From: Pandoraea anhela
Lineage (GTDB): Bacteria; Pseudomonadota; Gammaproteobacteria; Burkholderiales; Burkholderiaceae
DNA: 64,000 nucleotides
Direction of reading: 5' to 3'
NCBI RefSeq assembly: GCF_902459655.1
Contig: NZ_CABPSB010000020.1
Coordinates: forward strand, 1-64,000
In this document: in pieces, positions 8,003 through 17,981 of the stretch
Position numbering within the stretch: the stretch's first letter is position 1
How the letters are laid out: every line of letters starts with the position of its first letter
Translations under genes and position numbers: made by a program
The notes under the pieces: model-generated
Seen by the model: only the letters and a program-made list of their open reading frames with translations
Database searches by the model: none
What the model was told of the DNA's origin: nothing

Positions 8003-10306
8003 TCAGAAACCCTGTTGTTGCGCTGCCGCATCGGCCACCACCAACGCGACCATATTGATGATACGGCGTACCGTCGCGGACTCGGTCAGGATATGCACCG
8101 GTTTGGCGGCGCCAAGCAGAATCGGTCCGATCGCCACATTATTGCCTGCGGCCGTCTTCAGCAGGTTGTAAGCGATATTCGCCGCGTCGATGTTCGGCAT
8201 AACTAGCAGATTGGCCGCGCCGATCAATGTCGAATCCGGCATGATGCGCGCGCGCAATTCCGGATCCAGCGCGCAGTCGCCGTGCATTTCGCCGTCGACT
8301 TCCAATTCCGGCGCACGTTCTTGCAGGATCGCCAGCGTTTCACGCATCTTACGGGCACAATTCGCGTCGCTCGTACCGAAGTTGGAGTGCGACAGCAACG
8401 CCACCTTGGGTTGAATGCCGAAACGGCGAATCTCTTCGGCGGCCATCAGCGTGATTTCCGCCAACTGCTCGGCCGTCGGATCCTGATTGATGTGCGTGTC
8501 GACCAGGAAAAGCTGGCGATTCGGCAGCACCAACGCATTCATGGCGCCGTAGACGTTGCCGCCGTCTCGCTTGCCGATCACGCGATCGATGAAGTGCAGG
8601 TGACGGCCCGGCGTCGACACCGTACCGCAAATCATGCCGTCCGCTTCGCCCTTATTCACCAGCATGGCAGCGATCAGGGTGGTACGGCGGCGCATTTCGA
8701 CGCGTGCATACGAAGCCGTCACGCCCTTGCGATTGGTCAGGCGGTGATAGGTCTCCCAGTAATCGCGGTAGCGCTCGTCATGCTCGGGGTTGACGACGGT
8801 GAAATCCACCCCCGCCGTCAGACGCAGACCGTATTGCTGAATACGATGCTCGATCACCGCCGGACGCCCCACGAGAATCGGCGTGGCCACACGTTCGTCC
8901 ACGAGCACCTGCACGGCGCGCAGCACGCGCTCCTCTTCGCCTTCGGCGAAAGCGATGCGCTTCTGATGGGCGGGCACGCTACGAGCGACCGAGAACAGCG
9001 GCTTCATCAGGCCACCGCTGTGATACACGAATTGCTGGAGCGACTGCGAATAGGCGTCGACATCGGCGAGCGGGCGCGTGGCGACGCCTGCCGCCATGGC
9101 CGCCTCGGCCACCGCCGTAGCGACCTTGACCAGCAAACGCGGATCGAACGGCTTCGGAATCAGATATTCCGGGCCGAACGACAGGTTCTTGATGCCATAG
9201 GCCGACGCGACAATGTCGCTCTGCTCCTGACGCGCCAGTTCCGCCAGAGCATTCACGGCGGCGATTTCCATCGAGCGCGTGATCGTGGTCGCGCCGACAT
9301 CGATGGCGCCACGGAAAATGAACGGGAAGCAGAGAACGTTGTTGACCTGGTTCGGATAGTCCGTACGGCCGGTCGCCATCACGCAATCCGGGCGAACTTC
9401 TTTCGCCAGTTCCGGCGTGATTTCCGGATTCGGGTTGGCCAGCGCGAAAATGAGCGGTTTGTCCGCCATCGTCTTGACCATTTCCGGCTTGAGCACCCCC
9501 GCGGCCGACAGCCCGAGGAATACGTCGGCGCCGCCGATCACGTCGGCCAGTCCGCGTGCGTCCGTCTTCTGCGAGAAGCGTATCTTCTCGGGATCCATCA
9601 ATTCGGTGCGACCTTCGTACACGACACCCGCCAGGTCGGTCACCCAGATATTCTCGAGGGGCAGCCCCATGTCGACGAGCAGGTCCAGGCAGGCAAGCGC
9701 CGCCGCGCCGGCACCGGACGTGACAACTTTCACCGACGACAAATCCTTCCCGACCACCTTCAGACCGTTGATGAGCGCTGCCGCCACCACGATCGCCGTG
9801 CCGTGCTGATCATCGTGGAAGACCGGAATCTTCATGCGCTCGCGCAGCTTGCGCTCTACGATGAAACACTCCGGCGCCTTGATGTCTTCCAGGTTGATGG
9901 CGCCGAACGTCGGCTCGAGCGCCGCGATGATGTCGACCAGCTTCTCCGGGTCTTTTTCGTCGATCTCGATATCGAACACGTCGATATTGGCGAACTTCTT
10001 GAACAGCACGCCCTTGCCTTCCATCACCGGCTTGGACGCGAGCGGACCGATATCGCCCAGACCCAGCACGGCGGTCCCGTTCGTAATCACGCCGACCAGG
10101 TTGCCGCGCGCCGTGTAGCGCGAAGCGTTGAGCGGATCGACGACGATTTCCTCACACGCGGCGGCAACGCCCGGCGAGTACGCCAGCGCCAGATCGCGCT
10201 GGTTCAGCAACTGCTTGGTCGGCGCGATGGCAATTTTGCCGGGGGTGGGATGTTCGTGATACTCGAGCGCAGCTTCGCGCAGTTTGGGATCGATCGGCGT
10301 GGGCAT
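8003..10306 (-). CDS. maeB: NADP-type malic enzyme with C-terminal phosphotransacetylase-like domain
   Basis: The enzyme decarboxylates malate to pyruvate with reduction of NADP. The 767-residue protein has an N-terminal malic-enzyme part (about 1-430; motifs [27 protein letters not shown] and [12 protein letters not shown]) and a C-terminal phosphate acetyl/butyryltransferase-like part (about 430-767), the standard MaeB architecture. The second domain is usually non-catalytic and binds allosteric acyl-CoA. The ATG at 10306 gives the normal start; the frame extends to a TTG at 10339 without family similarity. The gene is divergent from thiL and monocistronic, ending at a strong terminator. 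Confidence 0.95.
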   Translation of the reverse strand: MPTPIDPKLREAALEYHEHPTPGKIAIAPTKQLLNQRDLALAYSPGVAAACEEIVVDPLNASRYTARGNLVGVITNGTAVLGLGDIGPLASKPVMEGKGVLFKKFANIDVFDIEIDEKDPEKLVDIIAALEPTFGAINLEDIKAPECFIVERKLRERMKIPVFHDDQHGTAIVVAAALINGLKVVGKDLSSVKVVTSGAGAAALACLDLLVDMGLPLENIWVTDLAGVVYEGRTELMDPEKIRFSQKTDARGLADVIGGADVFLGLSAAGVLKPEMVKTMADKPLIFALANPNPEITPELAKEVRPDCVMATGRTDYPNQVNNVLCFPFIFRGAIDVGATTITRSMEIAAVNALAELARQEQSDIVASAYGIKNLSFGPEYLIPKPFDPRLLVKVATAVAEAAMAAGVATRPLADVDAYSQSLQQFVYHSGGLMKPLFSVARSVPAHQKRIAFAEGEEERVLRAVQVLVDERVATPILVGRPAVIEHRIQQYGLRLTAGVDFTVVNPEHDERYRDYWETYHRLTNRKGVTASYARVEMRRRTTLIAAMLVNKGEADGMICGTVSTPGRHLHFIDRVIGKRDGGNVYGAMNALVLPNRQLFLVDTHINQDPTAEQLAEITLMAAEEIRRFGIQPKVALLSHSNFGTSDANCARKMRETLAILQERAPELEVDGEMHGDCALDPELRARIMPDSTLIGAANLLVMPNIDAANIAYNLLKTAAGNNVAIGPILLGAAKPVHILTESATVRRIINMVALVVADAAAQQQGF

Positions 10307-10352
10307 GAGGGGAAGCTCTTGGCGAACAGAAGAGGTCAAATTTTCAGTGCGG

Positions 10353-10362
10353 ATTGTAGCCC
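10353..10362 (-). promoter_or_regulatory. GGGCTACAAT-type -10 element upstream of maeB
   Basis: On the minus strand the decamer GGGCTACAAT lies 47 nt before the maeB start. The identical decamer is found upstream of the RNase II-like gene (22279-22288) and ampD (41421-41430), always on the minus strand in front of a minus-strand gene. A canonical -35 is not seen. Confidence 0.45.
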
Positions 10363-10574
10363 TATTTATTCACACGATTTATGCAAAAAACGGATAAGGG
10401 CCGCACCTGCGCTGACGCAACTTCTCGCCGATAGTGGCGCAAAGTCGGCACGAGTTCAACGCTGCATTGCACCATCGCCGCGCTTTTCAGACGAAGGATG
10501 CCCCGCGACTGAGGTGTTGTCCGAGACCGGCGTGAGATGCGATCTGAAAACACCGAGCCACCCGTTGTGCGCGC

Positions 10575-10603
10575 TTGGGAAAGCCGGGATAGCCTCTTAG
10601 AAT
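10575..10603 (+). promoter_or_regulatory. Candidate sigma-70 promoter for thiL-pgpA
   Basis: TTGGGA (10575-10580), a 17-bp spacer, and TAGAAT (10598-10603). Transcription would start about 70 nt before the thiL ATG. Confidence 0.5.
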
Positions 10604-10682
10604 AGGGGTTGCGTGGGGCTTACCTGCTACTTCGCCTACCGTGCCCCGTCTCCCGACGCTCGATTCCCGACTTCCGTTGATC

Positions 10683-11687
10683 ATGTCCACGACATCTGCG
10701 AACGCTTCGCCTTCCCTGTCCGAGTTCTCGCTGATCGATCGCTTCTTCGCCCGAGCGACGCGTCAGGGTGAGCACGTCACGCTCGGCATCGGCGACGACT
10801 GCGCGCTGCTGCGTGCCCCGGCGGGTGAGCAGTTGGCGATTTCCAGCGACATGCTCGTGGAGGGTCGGCACTTTTTTGCAGACGTCGATCCGCACTCGCT
10901 CGGCCACAAGACGCTTGCCGTCAATCTCTCGGATCTGGCCGCCATGGGCGCGCGGCCGCTCGGTTTCACGCTGGCGCTGGCGTTGCCGGAGAGCGACCCG
11001 GCCTGGCTCGGCCCTTTCGCGCAAGGTCTCGCCGAAATGGCGGATCGCTACGCCTGTCCGCTCGTCGGCGGCGACACCACCAAAGGGCCGCGAAATCTGT
11101 GTGTGACGGTTTTCGGCAGCGTGCCCGGCGCGCAGGCATTGCGCCGCGACGCCGCGCGTCCCGGCGACGACATCTGGATCTCCGGCACGCTGGGCGACGC
11201 CCGGCTCGCGCTGGGGGCATTGCGCGGGGAATGGGCGCTCGCGGCGCCCGATCTCGTGCTCGCAAAACGCGCGATGGACCTGCCCGAACCGCAGGTGGCG
11301 CTCGGCCTCGCGCTGCGTGGCGTAGCGCGTGCCGCGCTCGACATCTCCGACGGCCTGATCGGCGATCTCGGCCATATCCTCGAACGCTCGGCGATGAGCG
11401 CGCAAATCAACGTCGATGCGTTGCCGCAATCCACTTTGCTCGCCGCACAATCTCCCGAGATTCGGCGTCTTTGTACGCTCGCCGGCGGCGACGATTATCA
11501 GCTTTGCTTCTGCGCGGATGCCTCGCAGCGCGGGCGAATCGAGGCGATCGGCAACGAACTCGGCATACGAGTCACGCGTATCGGTACAATAGCGATTCCC
11601 GACGCGCGCCGCACGATGCTGCATCTCCATGACAATACTGGCGCGAGCGTCGCTGCCGACTTCAAAAGTTTCGACCATTTCCAATGA
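10683..11687 (+). CDS. thiL: Thiamine-monophosphate kinase
   Basis: ThiL phosphorylates thiamine monophosphate to the active cofactor thiamine diphosphate with ATP. The 334-residue protein is of family length and shows the PurM-like signatures LGIGDDCALL near the N terminus, SDMLVEGRHF, VNLSDLAAMGARPLG, VGGDTTKGP, and ALDISDGLIGDLGHIL. The ATG at 10683 is chosen over the upstream GTG at 10641 because the protein then begins close to the conserved SLSEFSLIDRFF segment. Its stop overlaps the pgpA start by 4 nt (ATGA), so the two are translationally coupled. Confidence 0.95.
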   Translation: MSTTSANASPSLSEFSLIDRFFARATRQGEHVTLGIGDDCALLRAPAGEQLAISSDMLVEGRHFFADVDPHSLGHKTLAVNLSDLAAMGARPLGFTLALALPESDPAWLGPFAQGLAEMADRYACPLVGGDTTKGPRNLCVTVFGSVPGAQALRRDAARPGDDIWISGTLGDARLALGALRGEWALAAPDLVLAKRAMDLPEPQVALGLALRGVARAALDISDGLIGDLGHILERSAMSAQINVDALPQSTLLAAQSPEIRRLCTLAGGDDYQLCFCADASQRGRIEAIGNELGIRVTRIGTIAIPDARRTMLHLHDNTGASVAADFKSFDHFQ

Positions 11688-12205
11688 GCACTGATCAAAC
11701 GGCCGCCGTCAATTCGGGCAGCGGCCCGCGCCGGCCGAACTCGCGTTTCCTGCTGTCGCACCCCGCGCACCTGTTCTCGCTCGGCTTCGGCACGGGCCTG
11801 TCGTCGTTTGCACCGGGCACCGTAGGCACGTTGTTCGGCTGGGCGTCGTATCTGGTGCTCAATCTGTATCTGACGGTCACGGGTTGGGCCGTGCTGATTG
11901 CGGCGTCCATCGTCGGCGGCATCTGGATTTGCAGTTACACGGCGCGCAAGCTCGGCGTTCAGGACCCGAGTGCGGTGGTCTGGGACGAAATCGTCGCCTT
12001 CTGGATCGTGTTGTTGCTGATTACACCGGCGAGCTTCGTCGGTCAGCTCGTCGCGTTCGTTCTGTTCCGCTTTTTCGATGCCGTGAAGCCGCCGCCGATC
12101 AGCTACTTCGACCGAACGGTCAAGGGAGGCCTCGGCATCATGCTCGACGACCTCGTTGCCGCGTTCTGCACGCTACTCGTGATTGCGCTGTGGCGTTCGA
12201 TCTGA
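11684..12205 (+). CDS. pgpA: Phosphatidylglycerophosphatase A
   Basis: PgpA removes the phosphate from phosphatidylglycerol phosphate at the inner membrane. The 173-residue protein shows the family motifs GTGLSSFAPGTVGTL, VWDEIVAFWI and FRFFDAVKPPPISYFDR; the acidic residues in the last two are the likely metal ligands. Three or four hydrophobic segments are visible (about 55-85, 100-125, 150-172). The start overlaps the thiL stop by 4 nt, the arrangement usual in proteobacteria. Confidence 0.94.
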   Translation: MSTDQTAAVNSGSGPRRPNSRFLLSHPAHLFSLGFGTGLSSFAPGTVGTLFGWASYLVLNLYLTVTGWAVLIAASIVGGIWICSYTARKLGVQDPSAVVWDEIVAFWIVLLLITPASFVGQLVAFVLFRFFDAVKPPPISYFDRTVKGGLGIMLDDLVAAFCTLLVIALWRSI

Positions 12206-12370
12206 TCGTCAAGGTACGCGACACTGATCGACATCGATCGTTTGATTTGCCCTCGTGTCATGACGAGCGCCCTGCGAGAAAATGCGCCGATTTGCGGCGT
12301 CCCGGATACTCGCCGGCGTATGTCGTGCCCGTCACGTATCGTTGCATAGACTTCTTGAAGGCGTCGTCCC

Positions 12371-12874
12371 GTGGTCTCCGAACAAAATCTTCTGGCCCAA
12401 TTGTCGGTAAAAGTCGGCAACCGTTTGCGCGACGAGCGCCTGCTGCTGACCACGGCCGAGTCGTGCACCGGCGGACTGGTCGCCGCCGCGATCACCGATA
12501 TCTCCGGCAGCAGCAACTGGTTCGAGCGCGGCTTCGTCACGTACTCGAATCAAGCCAAATCAGAAATGATCGGCGTGCCGCCCGAGCTGATCGAAAAACA
12601 CGGCGCGGTGAGTGAGCCGGTGGCGCGAGCTATGGCCGAGGGCGCTCTGCTCAACAGTCGCGCGCAGATTTCGCTGTCGATCACGGGCGTGGCCGGACCC
12701 GGTGGCGGAACCGCCGACAAGCCGGTGGGGATGGTCTGCTTCGGATGGAGCAATCGCGTGACGACCATCGTCGAGACGAAGCACTTCAAGGGCGATCGCA
12801 CGCAGGTCCGCAGCCAGGCGGCGCAATACGCCTTACGCGGCGTTATCGAATTGCTCGACAAGGCCGAAGCGTAA
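12371..12874 (+). CDS. pncC: Nicotinamide-nucleotide amidohydrolase (CinA C-terminal domain protein)
   Basis: PncC deamidates nicotinamide mononucleotide to nicotinate mononucleotide for NAD recycling. The 167-residue protein consists of the CinA C-terminal domain alone: TTAESCTGGLVAAAITDISGSS near the N terminus, then FVTYSNQAKSEMIGV and SITGVAGPGGGTADKPVG. The start is a GTG at 12371 with GAAGG about 12 nt upstream. A 165-bp gap separates it from pgpA, so it may have its own promoter, though the order thiL-pgpA-pncC is common. Confidence 0.93.
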   Translation: MVSEQNLLAQLSVKVGNRLRDERLLLTTAESCTGGLVAAAITDISGSSNWFERGFVTYSNQAKSEMIGVPPELIEKHGAVSEPVARAMAEGALLNSRAQISLSITGVAGPGGGTADKPVGMVCFGWSNRVTTIVETKHFKGDRTQVRSQAAQYALRGVIELLDKAEA

Positions 12875-12896
12875 TCGAGCCCGATACGGTGGCGAT

Positions 12897-12919
12897 GGCC
12901 GGCGCAACATGCACCGGCC
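12897..12919. terminator. Hairpin between convergent pncC and pyrF
   Basis: 9-bp arms (12897-12905 and 12911-12919) with one mismatch and a 5-nt loop. There is no T tract on either side, so it may assist Rho-dependent ending or only separate the two convergent transcripts. Confidence 0.35.
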
Positions 12920-12929
12920 GACGCATCGA

Positions 12930-13742
12930 TCAACGGTAGGCGTTGATGCTATCGCGCGTCTTTTGCGCCGCAGCCGCCGCGGCCTGCGCGAAGTGCTCAT
13001 CCCGGCCGGCGTAGATGATGGCGCGCGACGAGTTGATCATCATGCCCGTGCCGTTAGCGGTGCGACCCGCCGTCACGGTCGCCTCGACATCGCCGCCCTG
13101 CGCACCGACTCCCGGAATCAGCAAAGGCATGTCGCCCACGATGCCGCGCACGGTCGCGATTTCCGCCGGGAACGTGGCGCCGACCACGAGGCCGATCTGA
13201 CCGCTCGTATTCCATGGCCCCGACGCGAGTCGCGCCACCGTCTGATACAGCGGCTTTCCGTCGACATCGAGAAATTGCAGGTCGCTGCCCCCCGGATTCG
13301 AGGTTCGGCACAGCACGATCACGCCCTTGTCCGCGTGGGCCAGATACGGCTCCAGCGAGTCGAAGCCCATGTACGGGTTCACCGTCACGGCGTCGGCACG
13401 GTAACGCTCGAAGGCTTCGCGGGCGTACTGCTCGGCGGTGCTGCCGATGTCGCCGCGTTTGGCGTCGAGAATCACCGGCAGACCCGGATGATTCGCGTGA
13501 ATATGCGCGATCAGTTGTTCGAGCTGATCTTCCGCACGATGCGCGGCGAAGTAGGCGATCTGCGGCTTGAATGCGCTGGCGTAGGGCGCGGTCGCGTCCA
13601 CGATCTGGCGGCAGAACTCAAAAATCGCACCGGGCTTGCCCTGCAAATGCGCAGGAATGCGCGACGGCTCGGGATCGAGGCCCACGCACAGCAGTGAGTT
13701 ATTGCGCGTCCAGGCGGCGTTGAGAACTTGGGTGAATGTCAT
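12930..13742 (-). CDS. pyrF: Orotidine-5'-phosphate decarboxylase, type 2
   Basis: PyrF performs the last step of UMP synthesis, removing CO2 from OMP. The 270-residue length and the motif [16 protein letters not shown] identify the longer type 2 enzyme; the Asp-Lys pair in DAKRGD is catalytic. [13 protein letters not shown] at the N terminus and [11 protein letters not shown] near the phosphate site are also typical. The ATG at 13742 gives the standard N terminus. It is transcribed toward pncC and lies 186 bp from the end of corA on the same strand. Confidence 0.96.
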   Translation of the reverse strand: MTFTQVLNAAWTRNNSLLCVGLDPEPSRIPAHLQGKPGAIFEFCRQIVDATAPYASAFKPQIAYFAAHRAEDQLEQLIAHIHANHPGLPVILDAKRGDIGSTAEQYAREAFERYRADAVTVNPYMGFDSLEPYLAHADKGVIVLCRTSNPGGSDLQFLDVDGKPLYQTVARLASGPWNTSGQIGLVVGATFPAEIATVRGIVGDMPLLIPGVGAQGGDVEATVTAGRTANGTGMMINSSRAIIYAGRDEHFAQAAAAAAQKTRDSINAYR

Positions 13743-13928
13743 GACGGTGTTCCGGCGGGTTCCGACGGCGGTAATCCGGCGGAGGCGATTTCGAGACTGG
13801 TCGGAGCCAGTAAGGCCGTCATTTTACCTGCTCGGCGGCCTCAGCCTGCACTGTCTTTCATGCACGCTGCCATGACAGCCGCTTCCCGTCGGAAGCCGCG
13901 CCGCTCATCATGCGCCCCCGCCCTCCCC

Positions 13929-14891
13929 TCAATCGAGCCAGCCGCGATGACGGAAGTAAAGGAACGGCGCAATCGCCGAGAAAATCATCAGACCGATCGC
14001 GAACGGATAGCCAGCCTCCCACGCCAACTCGGGCATCATCTGGAAGTTCATGCCATAGATACTGGCGATGAGCGTTGGAGGAAGAAACGCCACGGCCGCG
14101 ACCGAGAAGATCTTGATGATCTTGTTCTGGTTGATGTTGATGAAGCCGATGGTGGCGTCCATCAGGAAGTTGATCTTGTCGAACAGATACGCGGTGTGAT
14201 TATCGAGTGACTCGATGTCGCGCATGATCTGCTTGCCTTCCTGGTACTGCTCGTCCTTGAGCATGCGGGCGCGCATCAGAAACGACACCGCGCGTCGCGT
14301 ATCCATGACGTTACGGCGAATGCGCCCGTTCAAGTCTTCCTGCGCGGCAATGCTCTCGAGCGCCTTGGCGGCGTCCGCATCGGTCAGGTTCTTGCCGAGC
14401 ACGCTTTTGCTGACCTCTTCGAGCGCGGCATACACACTCTCGAGCGAATCGGCCGAGTATTCGGCATCGGTGGAATAGAGGTCGAGCAGCACGTCCATGG
14501 CATCGCGCACCGAGCCGGGACGAATCCGCGCGCGCATTCGCACCAGACGGAACACCGGCAGATCCTCGTCGTGCACGGAGATCAGCAGGTCCTTGACCAC
14601 CACGAACGCCACCGGCACGTTGCGCGACTGCTCTTCGTCGTCGAGCAGAAAATCGGTGCGGATGTGGAGCACCCCGTCGTCGTCTTCGTAATAACGCGCC
14701 GACGCCTCGATATCGGTCACTTCGTCACGTGACGGCAGTTTGACCTTGTAGGCCTCTTCGACCCAGCGGCGCTCCTCTTCGGACTCGCTGTGAAGATCGA
14801 CCCAGACCGGCGAAACGCTGGCCAGATCGCTGGGATGGTCACAAGTCACCTGTTGCAGGCGGCCATGATGGATGACGAAGGCATTGATCAA
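13929..14891 (-). CDS. corA: CorA-family magnesium/cobalt transporter
   Basis: CorA forms a pentameric inner-membrane channel for Mg2+. The 320-residue protein has a large acidic cytoplasmic domain, a long helix around 190-250, and two C-terminal membrane segments (about 257-277 and 291-311) with the signature YGMNF between them. The start is a TTG at 14891, with GGGAG 9 nt upstream; no in-frame ATG is close, and family members begin with the same MINAF-like sequence. The 473-bp region upstream, divergent to the mechanosensitive channel gene, holds a perfect 14-bp palindrome. Confidence 0.94.
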   Translation of the reverse strand: MINAFVIHHGRLQQVTCDHPSDLASVSPVWVDLHSESEEERRWVEEAYKVKLPSRDEVTDIEASARYYEDDDGVLHIRTDFLLDDEEQSRNVPVAFVVVKDLLISVHDEDLPVFRLVRMRARIRPGSVRDAMDVLLDLYSTDAEYSADSLESVYAALEEVSKSVLGKNLTDADAAKALESIAAQEDLNGRIRRNVMDTRRAVSFLMRARMLKDEQYQEGKQIMRDIESLDNHTAYLFDKINFLMDATIGFININQNKIIKIFSVAAVAFLPPTLIASIYGMNFQMMPELAWEAGYPFAIGLMIFSAIAPFLYFRHRGWLD

Positions 14892-15364
14892 ACGAGGTTC
14901 TCCCTGCTACAAGGCGACGCCAAGTGTAGCAGCCACGCCACAGTCACGCCAATGGCGGCCCATCGCGCACGACTGCCGGGAATGAAAGCGCCAGGCTGCC
15001 CCTGTCGGTCGGCGCCGGAATCGTTCGTAGGAATATTCCTAAAGTCTTTGAATTCATCGAATTCGATCAGGAACGGTGGCAAGCTGACGAACCAATGTAC
15101 GCACTTTGCGTCAATTTGGGTATCGACGCACTGACGGGCGCGCTTCGCGCGTGCCCGTGCGCCGCCGTCACGCGCTTGTTTGTGTCGTTTGTGTGTTCGT
15201 CGCGCACCTTTGTCACGCGCCTCGGCTCGTGCACAACGGGTCATGCCCGCCCAGGGAAGCGCACTGAATCATGCGTGTTCATCATCTGCGTTCATCAACG
15301 CAATCATCGACGCTCCCCCAGGCCCGCTGTGCCGGGACGTCACGCGACAGGGAGAAATGAAAAT
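14892..15364. other. Divergent intergenic region corA/mscS-like
   Basis: No gene is supported in these 473 bp. Visible elements are the palindrome at 15028-15041, two GAATTC sites close by, and a strong hairpin at 15134-15158 (10-bp stem, no T tract) in the leader side of the mscS-like gene. GC content drops around the palindrome, which is where I would expect promoters. Confidence 0.5.
15028..15041. promoter_or_regulatory. Perfect 14-bp palindrome between corA and mscS-like gene
   Basis: TAGGAATATTCCTA is an exact 14-bp dyad located about 140 nt before the corA start. It could be an operator for a dimeric regulator; I do not recognise the binding protein. Confidence 0.4.
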
Positions 15365-16240
15365 ATGGCGGAACTCACCACACCGCTCACATCCGTCGAC
15401 GCCGTCATGGGCTTTCTCGCAGCCAACGCCGTCCACTACAGTCTGTCGTTCGTGCAAGCCGTGCTCATTCTGCTGGTCGGTTTCTGGATTGCGAAGCGAT
15501 TGTCGCGCTTCATCCAGAAGACGCTCAACCGCTCGCCCCACTTCGACGCTACGCTCAAACCGCTCATCGAGTCGGTCGTGCTGTGGTCGGTGCGCATCAT
15601 CACGATCATCGCCGTGCTCGCACAGTTCGGCGTGCAGACGGCAAGCATCATCGCGGTCCTCGGCGCGGCCGGTCTGGCGATCGGCCTTGCGCTGCAAGGC
15701 ACGCTGCAAAACATCGCCGCCGGCACGATGCTGCTGGTACTGCGTCCGTTTCGCAATGGCGACTACGTGACGGCAGGCTCGGCCGTGGCCGGCACCGTCG
15801 AAGAGATCGGACTCTTCACAACGACGCTCACTAACGCCGACGGCCTCTATGTCTGCGTGCCGAACAACCAGATCTGGGGGCAACCGATCACGAATTTCAG
15901 CCGCAACGCGACGCGTCGCATTGAAGTCACTGTCGGCATTGCGCTCGACGACGATCTCGACGCCGCGATGAACGCCCTTCGCGAGCATGTGACCGACGAC
16001 GAACGGGTGCTCGACAGCCCCGCGCCGGAAATCATGGTCAAGCAAGTCAGCGACAGCGCAGTGATCGTCAATGTCCGCGTCTGGTCGCTGCTCGGTAATT
16101 ACTGGGGGCTGTACTGGGATCTGCAACGCAACGTGAAGGAGACGGTCGAGGGCGTCGGTTGCTCGCTGCCCTATCCGACGCGAACCGTCATGCAAGTTCC
16201 CTCGCAGGCCATCCCGGACCCGGCGCAACCGCGGCACTGA
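15365..16240 (+). CDS. Small-conductance mechanosensitive channel, MscS family
   Basis: The channel opens under membrane tension to release solutes during osmotic down-shock. The 291-residue protein matches E. coli MscS in size. It has three membrane helices in the first 130 residues, the pore-lining helix being the Gly/Ala-rich GAAGLAIGLALQGTLQNIAAG, followed by the family signature LRPFRNGDYV and a cytoplasmic beta and alpha/beta domain. The ATG at 15365 has GGGAG about 12 nt upstream; a longer in-frame extension is not credible. Its stop abuts the stop of the convergent mtgA gene with no intervening base. Confidence 0.93.
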   Translation: MAELTTPLTSVDAVMGFLAANAVHYSLSFVQAVLILLVGFWIAKRLSRFIQKTLNRSPHFDATLKPLIESVVLWSVRIITIIAVLAQFGVQTASIIAVLGAAGLAIGLALQGTLQNIAAGTMLLVLRPFRNGDYVTAGSAVAGTVEEIGLFTTTLTNADGLYVCVPNNQIWGQPITNFSRNATRRIEVTVGIALDDDLDAAMNALREHVTDDERVLDSPAPEIMVKQVSDSAVIVNVRVWSLLGNYWGLYWDLQRNVKETVEGVGCSLPYPTRTVMQVPSQAIPDPAQPRH

Positions 16241-17008
16241 TCACTGCGGCAACTCCGCCGCGCCCATGCGTCGCGCAATCACCCCCGCGCGCTGCGAGAG
16301 GTACGGCGAATTGCGATGCGAATCGAAGTAGCGCGGGCGCGGCAGCATCACCGCCAGCCGCGCTGCCTGCCACGGCGAAAGCTTCGACGCGGGAATGCCG
16401 TAGTAATAGCGCGCGGCGGCTTCCGCGCCGAACACGCCCTCGCCCCACTCCACCGAGTTGAGATAGATCTCGAAGATCCGCTGCTTGTCCATCCAGAATT
16501 CGAGCATCCAGGTGATGGTGAATTCTTCGGCCTTGCGCAGATAACTCTTCTCGCTCGACAAAAACAGATTCTTGGCGAGTTGTTGCGAGATGGTTGAGCC
16601 GCCCGCGACAATGCGTCCCTTCTTCTGATTTTTCTCCCACGCACCGAGCATCGCGTCGATCTCGTAACCGTCGTGATTGACGAAATTCGCGTCTTCGCTG
16701 GCGATGATCGCGCGCTTCAGATTGCGTGAAATCTGGTCGTACGGTACCCATTGGTGCCTGAGCGTCGCGCTGGGATCGGTCTCGCGCAGACGCGCTTCGG
16801 CCGCCCGCATAAAGGCCGTCGATTGCGGATTGAAGCGCACCCACCAGCCGATCTGAAGGAAGTAGTAGAGCTGCGTCGCCAGCACACCCACGATCAGCAA
16901 TGTCACGACGTAGCCCGTCCACTGCCAGGGGCCCCAGGCGCGCCTGCGGCCTGCGCCCCGCTTGCGAGACGTGGCAGACGTGTGGGAAGTGCGTCGCTGC
17001 GCAGTCAT
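16241..17008 (-). CDS. mtgA: Monofunctional biosynthetic peptidoglycan transglycosylase
   Basis: MtgA polymerises lipid II into glycan strands at the outer face of the inner membrane. The 255-residue protein has a basic N terminus, one membrane anchor (about 31-52) and a GT51 domain. Visible motifs are [17 protein letters not shown] with the catalytic glutamate, [15 protein letters not shown] and [25 protein letters not shown]. It starts 9 bp after aroE on the same strand, the aroE-mtgA pairing being common in betaproteobacteria. Confidence 0.95.
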   Translation of the reverse strand: MTAQRRTSHTSATSRKRGAGRRRAWGPWQWTGYVVTLLIVGVLATQLYYFLQIGWWVRFNPQSTAFMRAAEARLRETDPSATLRHQWVPYDQISRNLKRAIIASEDANFVNHDGYEIDAMLGAWEKNQKKGRIVAGGSTISQQLAKNLFLSSEKSYLRKAEEFTITWMLEFWMDKQRIFEIYLNSVEWGEGVFGAEAAARYYYGIPASKLSPWQAARLAVMLPRPRYFDSHRNSPYLSQRAGVIARRMGAAELPQ

Positions 17009-17017
17009 CGGTGGGAA

Positions 17018-17890
17018 TCAGCCTTTTGCCGCAAGCCGGGCGCGCAACGCAGCGCGCACGACATCGGTCGACGGGCGCACGCCGCGCCACACGGCGAAGG
17101 CTTCGGCCGCCTGCTCGACAAGCATGCCCAGCCCGTCCGACGCACTCGCGGCACCGGCGGACAACGCATGCGCCATGAAGACTGTCGGCTGCGCGCCGTA
17201 CATCATGTCGTACGCCAGCGAACCCTCGGCGTATGTGCCAGCGGGCAATGGCGGCACCTCGCCCTGAAGGCTGCCTGCCGTCGCATTGACGACGACATCG
17301 AAACCTGCGGGAACGGCATCCCAGCCGCCGCCGGCGAGCGACACATCGTGGCGCTTCGCGGCCTCGGTGAAACGCGCGACGAGTTCGTCGGCACGGGCTG
17401 CCGTGCGATTCGCGACGAACAGCGCCGCCGGCTTCGCTTCGATGAGCGGCAGCATCGCACCACGCGACGCGCCCCCGGCGCCGAGCAACAATACACGGCG
17501 CCCCGCGAGCGACACACCGAGCGGACCTTCGATGTCGCGCACCAGTCCGACACCGTCGGTGTTGTCGCCGGTGATGCCTTGCGCGTCGAACACCAGCGTG
17601 TTGACCGCTCCGGCCGCCTGCGCACGCTCGGTCAGCCGATCGGCCAGCGCATGCGCCTCAAGCTTGAAAGGGACGGTGACATTGGCGCCGCGCGCCCCGT
17701 GATCGATGAACGTGCGCACCGTCGCGGCGAATGCGTCGAGCGGGGCGAGCAGACGCTCATAAGTGAGGCGCTGTCCCGTCTCGCGCGCGAACTCGGCGTG
17801 AATGAACGGCGATTGGCTATGTTCGACAGGATGGCCGATCACGGCGTAGCGATCGGCGGGCAAGTCCCCGGCAGGCGTTTGGTTTGTCAT
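17018..17890 (-). CDS. aroE: Shikimate dehydrogenase
   Basis: AroE reduces 3-dehydroshikimate to shikimate with NADPH. The 290-residue protein has YAVIGHPVEHSQSPFIH at the shikimate-binding N terminus, NVTVPFK with the catalytic lysine, GDNTDGVG, and the NADP-binding LLLGAGGASRGAMLPL. The ATG at 17890 is preferred to the upstream TTG at 17947. aroQ, which makes its substrate, lies 8 kb away at 25.9 kb on the other strand. It is co-oriented with mtgA and 9 bp from it. Confidence 0.96.
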   Translation of the reverse strand: MTNQTPAGDLPADRYAVIGHPVEHSQSPFIHAEFARETGQRLTYERLLAPLDAFAATVRTFIDHGARGANVTVPFKLEAHALADRLTERAQAAGAVNTLVFDAQGITGDNTDGVGLVRDIEGPLGVSLAGRRVLLLGAGGASRGAMLPLIEAKPAALFVANRTAARADELVARFTEAAKRHDVSLAGGGWDAVPAGFDVVVNATAGSLQGEVPPLPAGTYAEGSLAYDMMYGAQPTVFMAHALSAGAASASDGLGMLVEQAAEAFAVWRGVRPSTDVVRAALRARLAAKG

Positions 17891-17904
17891 CGTTTTCAAA
17901 GACG

Positions 17905-17931
17905 CGGCGCCTGGCTTTCGCGCAGGCGCCG
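17905..17931 (-). terminator. Hairpin between lpxO-like gene and aroE
   Basis: A perfect 9-bp GC-rich stem (17905-17913 and 17923-17931) with a 9-nt loop. On the minus strand it is followed by CGTCTTTG, a poor T tract. It is placed to attenuate or end transcription from the LpxO-like gene just before aroE. Confidence 0.45.
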
Positions 17932-17981
17932 TGATGTCATGCAGCAAATAAGGCGTCGGGCCGTGATTCAGCGGGCGCCGC

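Larger units (their letters stand above)
10307..10682. other. Divergent intergenic region maeB/thiL
   Basis: This 376-bp stretch has no convincing gene. It holds a -10 element for maeB (10353-10362, minus) and a promoter for thiL (10575-10603, plus). An in-frame GTG at 10641 could extend ThiL by 14 residues, but the ATG at 10683 fits the family better. Confidence 0.6.
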
